Assembly: GCA_024636395.1 (NCBI GenBank)
Contig: JAGXHD010000088.1
Span: forward strand, 1-37,472
Direction: 5' to 3'
Origin: Sulfitobacter sp.
GTDB lineage: Bacteria > Pseudomonadota > Alphaproteobacteria > Rhodobacterales > Rhodobacteraceae
Length of the DNA: 37,472 nucleotides
Position numbers and translations under genes: made by a program. Below are positions 14,500 to 21,853 of this stretch, in pieces. Position 1 is the first letter of the stretch. Each line of letters opens with the position of its first letter. Below the pieces are notes generated by a model, which did no database searches, was not told where the DNA came from, and saw nothing but the letters and a program-made list of their open reading frames with translations.

Positions 14500-15714
14500 A
14501 TGAATATCGGCATCGCCCTTCTGGCTCTTGCCTATATCCTGAGTCAGTTCTTCCGTGCCTTTCTCGCCGTTTTGAGCCCCTTTTTGGCCAGCGATCTAGG
14601 CGCAGGCCCAGAGGATCTGGCCCTTGCGTCGGGCATGTGGTTTCTGACGTTTGCGGCAATGCAACTGCCCATCGGCTGGGCGCTGGACACAGTCGGACCG
14701 CGCCGAACGGCGGCATCGCTTCTAATGGTAGGCGGTGCAGGCGGCGCAGCACTCTTTGCGCTTGCGACGACCCCGGCGCATGTGGCCATCGCAATGGCGC
14801 TCATCGGGGTTGGCTGCGCGCCGGTTCTGATGGCGTCCTACTATATCTTTGCGCTGGATCATCCGCCCGCGCGCTTTGCATTTCTCGCCGCTCTCATGGT
14901 GGGGGTGGGCACGCTGGGAAATATCGTCGCATCCTACCCCACGACACTGGCCGCGGAAACGATGGGCTGGCGCGCGGCTCTCGGGGGCCTCAGCGCGATT
15001 GCCGCCGCCACGGCTTCCGGGATCTGGTTTACGGTGCGCGATCCGCTCAAGGAGCCTGCCGCCCTAAAGGGCAGCTTTGCCGAGGTTCTGCGCATCCGGG
15101 CGCTCTGGTTCATCTTCCCGCTGATGCTGGTGAGCTATGCCGAGGTCGGCGCGTTGCGCGGTCTGTGGATCGGGCCATACCTCACGGAGGTGCTGGGCGC
15201 GGAGCCGCGCCTGATCGGTCAGGCCACGCTTGCCATGGGTATCGCGATGGTCATCGGGCCAATGGTCTACAGCCCGCTCGATAGCCTGTTTGGCACGCGC
15301 AAGTGGGTGATCTTCGTGGGAAGTTGCGGCGTGCTGGTCTCCACCGTCGGATTGATCGTGCTGATCGAAGCCTCTGCCTTCACGGTCACTTTGCTGATGT
15401 GCGCCATCGGCTTTTTCGGCTCTACCTATCCAGCGATCATGTCGCACGGGCGTAGCCTTCTGCCCCGCCATCTGGTAGGACGCGGCGTAACGCTGCTAAA
15501 CCTGTGCAGCATCGGCGGCGTAGGCGCTGCACAGTTCATCACCGGCCGTATCTACGCCAGCACCAGCGCAGCGGAATGGGAGGCCTATCCTTTTTTCCTG
15601 ATCTTCGTTTTCTTTTCCGCGATCCTCGCGCTTGGTCTGGTGCTCTATCTGTTCTCGACCGACACAAAGCCCGATAAAGCGGAAACCCTTTCCCCCGCGC
15701 CCAAAGCGGTATAA
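14500..15714 (+). CDS. Major facilitator superfamily transporter
   Basis: 404-residue 12-TM MFS permease. The N-half shows MNIGIALLALAYILSQFFRA and LPIGWALDTVGPRRT, the latter matching the loop 2-3 GxxxDxxGxR signature; the C-half repeats it weakly as SPLDSLFGTRKWV. Cytoplasmic loop near residues 190-200 is short and basic. The ATG at 14500 has an AAGGG site at 14484-14488. It follows the HpaI-type aldolase by 7 nt, so its substrate is likely a sugar acid or aromatic breakdown acid used by that enzyme; this is inference from context. asd follows after 40 bp. Confidence 0.88.
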   Translation: MNIGIALLALAYILSQFFRAFLAVLSPFLASDLGAGPEDLALASGMWFLTFAAMQLPIGWALDTVGPRRTAASLLMVGGAGGAALFALATTPAHVAIAMALIGVGCAPVLMASYYIFALDHPPARFAFLAALMVGVGTLGNIVASYPTTLAAETMGWRAALGGLSAIAAATASGIWFTVRDPLKEPAALKGSFAEVLRIRALWFIFPLMLVSYAEVGALRGLWIGPYLTEVLGAEPRLIGQATLAMGIAMVIGPMVYSPLDSLFGTRKWVIFVGSCGVLVSTVGLIVLIEASAFTVTLLMCAIGFFGSTYPAIMSHGRSLLPRHLVGRGVTLLNLCSIGGVGAAQFITGRIYASTSAAEWEAYPFFLIFVFFSAILALGLVLYLFSTDTKPDKAETLSPAPKAV

Positions 15715-15754
15715 CAGCCCCCCACCATCAATCATATATTCTGGAGTAATCGAG

Positions 15755-16777
15755 ATGGGCTATCGCGTCGTGATCGTGGGTGCCACTGGCAATGTGGGCC
15801 GCGAAATGCTGAATATTCTGGCCGAGCGCCAGTTCCCCGTGGATGAGATCGTGGCGCTTGCCAGCCGCCGGTCACTCGGAACGGACGTCAGCTTTGGCGA
15901 TAGAACCCTCAAGACGAAGGACCTCGACACCTTTGACTTCACCGGCTGGGACATGGCCCTGTTCGCCGTGGGCTCGGAAGCGACCAAGAAGTATGCCCCC
16001 CACGCCGCAAAGGCGGGCTGCATCGTGATCGATAATTCGTCGCTATACCGCTATGACGCGGACATTCCGCTGATCGTACCGGAGGTGAACCCCGAGGCGA
16101 TCCACCAGTATTCCAACAAGAATATCATCGCCAATCCCAACTGCTCCACCGCGCAGATGGTGGTGGCGCTCAAGCCATTGCACGACCGCGCCACGATCAA
16201 GCGCGTTGTGGTGAGCACCTATCAATCCGTGTCCGGTGCGGGCAAGGAAGGCGCCGACGAACTTTGGGACCAAACCAAGAGCATCTACAATCCCGTGACG
16301 GACGTGCCGCCGAACAAGTTCCAGAAGCAGATCGCCTTCAACGTGATCCCGCAGATCGATGTTTTCATGGACAGCGGCGATACCAAGGAAGAGTGGAAGA
16401 TGGTCGTCGAGACGAAGAAGATCCTCGACAAGAAGATCAAGGTCACGGCCACCTGCGTGCGTGTGCCTGTCTTTGTGGGCCATTCTGAATCCATCAACAT
16501 CGAATTCGAGGATCATCTGGACGAGAACGAGGCCCGCGATATCCTGCGAGAGGCACCGGGCATCATGGTGATCGACAAACGCGAGGACGGCGGCTACGTC
16601 ACGCCCATCGAATGTGTCGGCGACTTCGCGACCTTCATCAGCCGCATCCGTCAGGACAGCACCATCGATAACGGGATCAACCTGTGGTGCGTCTCCGATA
16701 ACCTGCGCAAGGGTGCGGCGTTGAACGCCGTGCAGATCGCCGAACTCTTGGGCCGCGAGTGCCTCAAGAAAGGCTGA
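15755..16777 (+). CDS. asd: Aspartate-semialdehyde dehydrogenase
   Basis: 340-residue NADPH-dependent enzyme making aspartate semialdehyde from aspartyl phosphate, the branch point to lysine/diaminopimelate, threonine and methionine. NADP-binding GATGNVG lies at residues 9-15, the catalytic Cys130 in ANPNCSTAQ, and Arg236/His243 in RVPVFVGHSESI. The form SYQSVSGAGKEG-like block (TYQSVSGAGKEG) is present near residue 156. TGGAG at 15742-15746 is 8 nt before the ATG. A Rho-independent terminator follows directly, closing the transcription unit. Confidence 0.98.
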   Translation: MGYRVVIVGATGNVGREMLNILAERQFPVDEIVALASRRSLGTDVSFGDRTLKTKDLDTFDFTGWDMALFAVGSEATKKYAPHAAKAGCIVIDNSSLYRYDADIPLIVPEVNPEAIHQYSNKNIIANPNCSTAQMVVALKPLHDRATIKRVVVSTYQSVSGAGKEGADELWDQTKSIYNPVTDVPPNKFQKQIAFNVIPQIDVFMDSGDTKEEWKMVVETKKILDKKIKVTATCVRVPVFVGHSESINIEFEDHLDENEARDILREAPGIMVIDKREDGGYVTPIECVGDFATFISRIRQDSTIDNGINLWCVSDNLRKGAALNAVQIAELLGRECLKKG

Positions 16778-16798
16778 TTTCCGCCCAAACCGAACGTC

Positions 16799-16835
16799 AA
16801 AAAGGGGTACCCTGCGCGGGTGCCCCTTTTTCTTT
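16799..16835 (+). terminator. Rho-independent terminator after asd
   Basis: Arms 16799-16812 and 16818-16831 pair over 14 positions with one G-U, around loop TGCGC; the stem ends in a run of T (16827-16831) continuing as CTTT. The A-rich left arm also allows weaker termination on the minus strand. Confidence 0.9.
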
Positions 16836-16882
16836 GCAGTACTGCAGGGCATGCTAGTTCCGAACAAAAGGCCCCTCCCCTC

Positions 16883-18496
16883 ATGCGCCTCTTTTACCTC
16901 GCTCTTGCGGCCCTGCCGCTGCCTGCTTTCGCCGATACCTTCACCATCAGCTCCGCTCCGACAGCCGTGACGATCTACAACGATTTCGCCATGGTCACCC
17001 GCGATGTAGTGATCGACGTCGGCGCAGGCGCGCACGAGCTTGTCTTGCCTGATCTGCCCCAATGGATCGATGCGGACAGTCTGCGCGTCACCCTTTCAGG
17101 TGCGGCCCTTGGCGGCACGCGTCTGCGCACCGATGCGCTGCCACCGCAGCAAGGCGGCGAGAGCGCGGCGGTCAGTGAAGCCAAGGCACGGATCGACGCT
17201 GCAGAGCGCGCGCTGACCAATCTGGCCGATGCCGCACAGGATGCGGGCCTCGCCGCACGCGCCGCCGAAGCACGGCTTACATTTCTACAAGGGCTCTCGT
17301 CCAGTGCCACGCTGCCGTCCACGTCAGAGGCCCTGGCCGCGCTTGGCCAGATGATCGAGGCGCAGACACTGGAAGCGACGCAGGCACAGATCGCAGGGCT
17401 GCGCCGTATGCGCGATATAGAAGACGGGCGCAAAGATCTGGAAGAGGAGCTTGCCGACGCCCGTGCAGCCCTTGCTGCGCTCACGCCGCCCGCAGAGCCG
17501 AAGACGCTGTTGGCGCTCTCCATCACTGCGGCGGAGGCCGGGCAAGTCCTGGCCTCGATCAGCTATCCGGTGAACGCCGCATGGCAGCCGACCTATGATG
17601 TTGTCCTTACCCGCTCGGACGCCGATGCCGTGACCCTGCGCCGCGCCGCATTGATTACCCAGAACAGCGGCGAGAACTGGGAGAACGTGAGCCTGACGCT
17701 CTCGACGCTTTCACCCAGTGGCCAGATTGTGCCATCCGAGCTCTACCCGCCGCTCGTCCGCTTCGAGGATCCGCAGGAACGCGCAAAGGTCGAGCGTTCC
17801 ATGAACAGCCTGAGCGCCGATGCGACGGGAGCACCGCCGGTGATGATGGAAGCCGAGGCGCCGCAACCCAACTTCGACGGTCCCGGCGTAACCTACACCC
17901 TCCCCACCCCGTTGAGTGTCGCACGGGATGCGGAGGGTGCTCGGATCGAGCTCGATGCGCTGGAATTTGACGCGCGCGTGTTTGCCCGTGCCGTACCCGC
18001 CCGCGACAGCACTGCGTTTTTGATGGCCGAAGCGACCAACCAAAGCATGGAGCCGTTGCTGGCAGCGCGGCGGGCGCAGATTTATGTCGATGGTACGATG
18101 GTAGGTCAAAGCGGCTTTGAAGCCGTGCCTGCGGGCGGCACCTTCACACAGGCCTTCGGACCACTCGAGGAATTACAGCTCACCCATATCGTGCTCGATC
18201 GCAGCGAAGGGGATCGCGGGCTGATCAGCCGCAGCAATGCGCAGACACAAGAAGTGCTGATGACGGTGGAGAATTTGGGCACGAAATCCTGGAATATCGA
18301 AGTCAGGGAAGCACTGCCCTACAGCGAGCAGGATGATCTGATGATCGAATGGACGGCACAACCACAGCCCAGTGCCACAGACGTGGAGGACCGGCGCGGA
18401 TTGGTGCAGTGGGATATCTCACTTGCAGCGAATGCCTCGCAGGATTTCCGCATTGCACAGACCATCCGCTGGCCGGATGGCACCGTGCTGCGGTAA
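16883..18496 (+). CDS. DUF4139/DUF4140 (mucoidy-inhibitor-like) exported protein
   Basis: 537-residue protein with signal peptide MRLFYLALAALPLPAFADTF. The N-terminal DUF4140 part (about 22-90) begins APTAVTIYNDFAMVTR, the middle (about 95-205) is Ala/Glu-rich and predicted coiled coil, and the C-terminal DUF4139 part shows ISYPVNAAWQPTYDV, NSGENWENVSLTLSTLSP and, near the end, ENLGTKSWNIEVREALPYSEQDD. This architecture is that of MuiA-family proteins, of unknown biochemical role. The ATG at 16883 was chosen as it starts the signal peptide; no clear ribosome binding site is seen. It follows the asd terminator and ends one base from the convergent neighbour. Confidence 0.88.
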   Translation: MRLFYLALAALPLPAFADTFTISSAPTAVTIYNDFAMVTRDVVIDVGAGAHELVLPDLPQWIDADSLRVTLSGAALGGTRLRTDALPPQQGGESAAVSEAKARIDAAERALTNLADAAQDAGLAARAAEARLTFLQGLSSSATLPSTSEALAALGQMIEAQTLEATQAQIAGLRRMRDIEDGRKDLEEELADARAALAALTPPAEPKTLLALSITAAEAGQVLASISYPVNAAWQPTYDVVLTRSDADAVTLRRAALITQNSGENWENVSLTLSTLSPSGQIVPSELYPPLVRFEDPQERAKVERSMNSLSADATGAPPVMMEAEAPQPNFDGPGVTYTLPTPLSVARDAEGARIELDALEFDARVFARAVPARDSTAFLMAEATNQSMEPLLAARRAQIYVDGTMVGQSGFEAVPAGGTFTQAFGPLEELQLTHIVLDRSEGDRGLISRSNAQTQEVLMTVENLGTKSWNIEVREALPYSEQDDLMIEWTAQPQPSATDVEDRRGLVQWDISLAANASQDFRIAQTIRWPDGTVLR

Positions 18497-18497
18497 T

Positions 18498-19217
18498 CTA
18501 GGAACGCTCGATCCGCACAGCACTGCCGTCATCGGTTGCGGGCAGCACGTCCTGTGTCCAGACCGGCAGCGGCTTGCCGTAGCGGGCTTCCAGACCCGCG
18601 TAGTCGGGACCGACAGCATCTGAATTGCACAGATGCCTGCCGGTCGCGGCAATATGGATCGCCAGCGCCGGGCCGGAAAGGCGCAGCTCCATTCCCTCCC
18701 AAGCCAGACGGTTGACGAGATCCGGCCAGCTTCGGGCGGATTTGAAGTGACCGGTCAGCATGATCTGGCGGGTTGGGTCTATCTTTCCGGCGGGCATCAC
18801 GCCTTTGTTCGCTGAGCAGGCGGGCCGCTTCGCCATCTCGCTGCCAAACCTCTTGACGAGCGCAGCGTAGGAAAAGCCGAGCTCTGATCCTTTGCACACG
18901 CGCGTACCGCAGCTTTTCTTATAGAGCGTGGCGCCATTTTCGTCGGGGCGCAGCTCGTATCCATGCGGACGCAGACGTTCCGCCAGATCATCCCAGCAGG
19001 TCGCGTCCGCCAGATCACGGCCAAGCAAAGCCTGCACCGCGGCAACAAGACGATGACCCGTCTCCTCGCTGCGGTCTGCGGATAATTGCCGCTCCACCTC
19101 CCGCTTGAGGAGTTGGCGCACCATATGCCCGATCGACACATCGCGCGCGCTGGCAACGCGCTGTGCGCCTGACAGTAGCTCGCGGGAGAGTTTGAGAGTG
19201 ACTGCTTCCAATTCCAT
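18498..19217 (-). CDS. Ribbon-helix-helix-like protein with duplicated C-terminal domain
   Basis: 239 residues, no signal or membrane helix. The N-terminus (AVTLKLSRELLSGAQRVA then SIGHMVRQLLKREVERQL) looks like a ribbon-helix-helix DNA-binding motif. Two copies of one ~52-residue module follow: 75-126 (CWDDLAERLRPHGYELR ... SELGFSYAALVKRFG) and 164-214 (SWPDLVNRLAWEGMELR ... DAVGPDYAGLEARYG). The module resembles, by memory only, the segment at the C-terminus of some plasmid relaxases. The ATG at 19217 is preferred to a TTG at 19223. It is 34 bp downstream of sbtB on the same strand and may be co-transcribed with the bicarbonate genes. Function is unknown; DNA binding is inferred. Confidence 0.72.
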   Translation of the reverse strand: MELEAVTLKLSRELLSGAQRVASARDVSIGHMVRQLLKREVERQLSADRSEETGHRLVAAVQALLGRDLADATCWDDLAERLRPHGYELRPDENGATLYKKSCGTRVCKGSELGFSYAALVKRFGSEMAKRPACSANKGVMPAGKIDPTRQIMLTGHFKSARSWPDLVNRLAWEGMELRLSGPALAIHIAATGRHLCNSDAVGPDYAGLEARYGKPLPVWTQDVLPATDDGSAVRIERS

Positions 19218-19251
19218 ACCCAAATCTTGCGCAGGGATGGTTAACTTGAGG

Positions 19252-19563
19252 TTAAAAGCGCTCAGCCCTCAAAACATCGCAGTCCACCACACTCACCACG
19301 CCGATATGCCGCTCGACCACGGCAAAGGCAGCATCGAGCAGTGCATCGAGTCGCTCGGGTTTGATGATGCAAACGACCTGGACCATACCCTGCGCCCGGC
19401 TTACCTGTCCTGCGCGGTCCCACGCCCCTGAGCGCCCAGAGCCGCCCAGCACCGGTAACACCGAGTATCCTGTAACCCCGGCCTTTCGCAATGCATCTGT
19501 AAGGCGCGATTCCATCACGTTTTCGATCGTGATCTCCACCCGCTTGGCTTTATGGGTCTGCAT
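19252..19563 (-). CDS. PII-like regulator of the SbtB type
   Basis: 103-residue member of the PII superfamily. The ferredoxin-like start KRVEITIENVMESRLTDALRKAGVTG is split here as VEITIE and ESRLTDALRKAGVTGYSV, followed by a T-loop (about 39-58) rich in Gly/Ser/Arg (GGSGRSGAW) and the core VQVVCIIKPERLDALLDAAF. The canonical GlnB uridylylation Tyr is not in this loop, and the C-terminal CGPEGC of some cyanobacterial SbtB proteins is absent. It starts 3 nt after the sbtA stop, which strongly suggests it regulates that permease by binding it in response to adenine nucleotides, as established for cyanobacterial SbtA-SbtB. Confidence 0.82.
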   Translation of the reverse strand: MQTHKAKRVEITIENVMESRLTDALRKAGVTGYSVLPVLGGSGRSGAWDRAGQVSRAQGMVQVVCIIKPERLDALLDAAFAVVERHIGVVSVVDCDVLRAERF

Positions 19564-19566
19564 CTG

Positions 19567-20550
19567 TCAGCCTCCGGTCACGGCCATGGCGATCCCGACA
19601 TAAAGCGGAATTCCGACGGTCAGGTTAAAGGGGAATGTCACGCCCAGAGAGAGCGTGAGATAAAGCGAAGGGTTCGCCTCTGGCAGGGCCACCCGCATGG
19701 CCGCAGGCACAGCGATGTAGGAGGCGGAGGCCGACAATACCATCATGAGCGCCACCCCGCCGGAGCTGAGCCCCAGCAAAAGGGCCGCGCCAAGGCCAAA
19801 GACGGAGCCGACGAGCGGCATCAGCACACCAAAGGCCAACACGCCTCGCGTTAGCACACCTCCCCCGCCGCGCAGGCCCCGCCCCGCAACAAGACCCATA
19901 TCCAGCAAGAACAGGCACAGGACGCCCTTGAACGGATTGACGATAAAGCTCTCGATCTCCCGAAGACCCTGCTCACCCGTGATCCAGCCGATGGCAAAAG
20001 CGCCGACCAGCAGCACGATGGATCCGTTGAGCATGATCTCCCGCATCAGCGTGCCATCCATTCCTTTGGCACCATCGCCACCGCCACGCGAAATCAACCA
20101 CAGCGCAGAGAGTATCGCTGGTGCTTCCATCGCCGCTGCAACTGCAACCATATAGCCCTCCGACGAGATCCCCCTCCCTTCGAGCACAGAGGTCGCCGCG
20201 ACGAATGTCACGATCGAGATCGAGCCGTAGTGCGCCGCCACTGCGGCCGCATCGAGGCGGCTCATCCCTGTCATCACCTTGAGCAGCCCGAACGCGATGA
20301 TCGGCAACAGCGCCGACAGCGCCACGCCCGCAAGCAACGACAAGCCAAGGCGGGCGTCCAGCCCGTAGGACGCAACACTCGCACCGCCTTTGAAACCGAT
20401 GGCGAAAAGCAGATAGATCGACATGCCCTTCGCCACGGCCTCGGGCACGTTCAGATCGGATCGCGCGAGAGAGGCGAATAAGCCCAAGGCAAAGCTCAGA
20501 ATGATCGGAGACAGCAGGTTTTGCCCTGCAAGGCTCAGGAAATCAGTCAT
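19567..20550 (-). CDS. SbtA-type sodium-dependent bicarbonate permease
   Basis: 327-residue integral membrane protein, about ten TM segments in two inverted halves, of the SbtA family (formerly DUF897). Features are LLSPIILSFALGLFASLARSD, then LNVPEAVAKGMSIYLLFAIGFKGG, and in the second half FLLDMGLVAG and ASASYIAVPAAMRVALPEANP, all typical of the family. SbtA in cyanobacteria brings in HCO3- with Na+. This one is slightly shorter than the cyanobacterial proteins. It lies between a beta-carbonic anhydrase gene 57 bp upstream and a PII-like gene 3 bp downstream, which supports the bicarbonate role. Confidence 0.88.
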   Translation of the reverse strand: MTDFLSLAGQNLLSPIILSFALGLFASLARSDLNVPEAVAKGMSIYLLFAIGFKGGASVASYGLDARLGLSLLAGVALSALLPIIAFGLLKVMTGMSRLDAAAVAAHYGSISIVTFVAATSVLEGRGISSEGYMVAVAAAMEAPAILSALWLISRGGGDGAKGMDGTLMREIMLNGSIVLLVGAFAIGWITGEQGLREIESFIVNPFKGVLCLFLLDMGLVAGRGLRGGGGVLTRGVLAFGVLMPLVGSVFGLGAALLLGLSSGGVALMMVLSASASYIAVPAAMRVALPEANPSLYLTLSLGVTFPFNLTVGIPLYVGIAMAVTGG

Positions 20551-20551
20551 A

Positions 20552-20567
20552 GTTGGATGATTCCAAC
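20552..20567 (-). promoter_or_regulatory. Hairpin directly before the sbtA start
   Basis: Perfect 6-bp inverted repeat GTTGGA-N4-TCCAAC ending 2 nt before the sbtA ATG on the minus strand; it covers where a ribosome binding site would be and contains a GATTC site (20559-20563). It could adjust sbtA translation relative to the carbonic anhydrase; this is inference. Confidence 0.4.
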
Positions 20568-20607
20568 GACAGTGTGGCGCGGCATAGGCCCATTCGGAGA
20601 GCCCCTA

Positions 20608-21258
20608 CTAGACCGGCTCGAATTTTGTCGTGGCCGGGCTGTAGTACTCGAGCCCACCTTCGCCGATGTCCGTCCACATCCCATGCAAGGTAATGTCGCC
20701 CGATTGCACCTTCTCGGCGAGCCACGGAAAGGTCATCAGATTCTCAAGTGATGTCATGACCGAATGTTTTTCAAGCTGGCGCAGCTGTTCGGCGGGATCT
20801 TCGATGTCTTTGACCAACTCATATTTTGGTCGCAAAATATCCATCCAGCGCCCGACAAAGCTGTCCTTCGCCTCCAGATCCGGCGCGTTTCCGGCGCACA
20901 TGTTCAAGCAGCCCTGCACACCACCGCAATTCGAGTGGCCCAGCACGATGAGATGCGTCACCCCCAAAACCTGTACGGCATATTCTACCGCTGCCGAGGT
21001 CCCGTGCTGCGCGCCGTCCGGTTTAAACGCAGGGACGAGATTGGCAACATTTCGGTGAATAAAGAACTCACCCTGGTCTGCGCCAAAGATCGAGGTCACA
21101 TGCACTCGGCTGTCGCAGCACGATATGACCATCGCACGAGGGTGCTGTCCGTCGCTGGCAAGCCTGCGATACCACGCGCTGTTCTCGGCAAAAGTCGTTG
21201 CTTTCCAGCCGTGATAGCGCTGCACCAAATAGCCCGGAAGGGGTTTTGCCTCTTTCAT
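20608..21258 (-). CDS. Beta-class carbonic anhydrase
   Basis: 216-residue zinc enzyme interconverting CO2 and HCO3-. Zinc ligands Cys48 (CCDSRV), His108 and Cys111 (GHSNCGGV) and the Asp49-Arg51 dyad are present; FFIHRNVANLVP and TSAAVEYAVQVLGVTHLIV are family blocks. Length is usual. It is first in a minus-strand unit with the SbtA-type permease and SbtB-like regulator, so it probably works on the bicarbonate those bring in or recovers respired CO2. No signal peptide is seen, so it should act in the cytoplasm. The 146 bp upstream are shared with the divergent Hpt-like gene. Confidence 0.96.
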   Translation of the reverse strand: MKEAKPLPGYLVQRYHGWKATTFAENSAWYRRLASDGQHPRAMVISCCDSRVHVTSIFGADQGEFFIHRNVANLVPAFKPDGAQHGTSAAVEYAVQVLGVTHLIVLGHSNCGGVQGCLNMCAGNAPDLEAKDSFVGRWMDILRPKYELVKDIEDPAEQLRQLEKHSVMTSLENLMTFPWLAEKVQSGDITLHGMWTDIGEGGLEYYSPATTKFEPV

Positions 21259-21404
21259 GGAACGAGGTTCTCCAAAATCATTCGGTCCCAGTTAGCCTGA
21301 ATTGTCACCGAATTCGAGAGAAAACACCCGAGCACAGCAACCATTTGAAAACCCCTGTTCCCCATAAGCATCTCCAGCCGTGGGGGCATCAAAAGGGGTG
21401 AGAG

Positions 21405-21785
21405 ATGGACAACGTCGTGAATATCCGTTTGTCGGAGCATATTCAGCTGGATCAGGTGAGGCTGGGCACACTCTATGCACAACTTGGCGAAAGCGGGGCG
21501 GAGAATGTCGTCTGCCGAGCGATGGAAGAACTGGCAGTGCGCATGGCGCAGTGCGATGCCCTCTGGCGCGCCAATAATCTGGTACACCTGCGCAAGAATG
21601 CCCGCTCCTTGATCGCCATCGCCGATCAGATCGGGATGCACCGGCTCGCCAAGGTCGCTGGGGATGTGACAATCTGCATCGATACCGCAGATGCCGTGGC
21701 CATTGCCGCCACCCTGTCGCGGATGCTGCGGACTGGCGAGTGCTCGCTCTCCGCAATCTGGTCCATGGAGGATCTGAGCATCTGA
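21405..21785 (+). CDS. Degenerate Hpt-like helical protein
   Basis: 126-residue, all-helical, soluble protein. The stretch VHLRKNARSLIAIADQIGMHRLA (split: H61-L-R-K-N-A-R-S and I-A-D-Q-I-G-M) resembles the histidine phosphotransfer motif H-x-L-K-G-x-A...IG, with Arg63 and Asn65 replacing the usual Leu and Gly, and is followed by helices LAKVAGDV and AIAATLSRMLRTGE. It may be a phosphotransfer protein or a non-phosphorylated relative. A GGGG-rich ribosome binding site precedes the ATG by a few bases. The M17 aminopeptidase gene follows after 68 bp. Similar proteins next to that gene occur in related genomes as I recall; no function is known to me. Confidence 0.68.
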   Translation: MDNVVNIRLSEHIQLDQVRLGTLYAQLGESGAENVVCRAMEELAVRMAQCDALWRANNLVHLRKNARSLIAIADQIGMHRLAKVAGDVTICIDTADAVAIAATLSRMLRTGECSLSAIWSMEDLSI

Positions 21786-21853
21786 GCGCGCTTGCAGCGG
21801 GGGCTGGATCGGATAGGTTCGGGACTGATTTTCCTTGAGAGGCCCTGAACCCG

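Noticed and set aside
16043..17062. 339-codon open frame antisense to asd
   Set aside because: Entirely covers asd on the other strand; asd has all its catalytic residues and a terminator in the right orientation.
19241..19255. TTAAC-N5-GTTAA palindrome at the sbtB stop, considered as a terminator
   Set aside because: Weak AT stem without a T-tract; it does not look like a terminator and could be chance.
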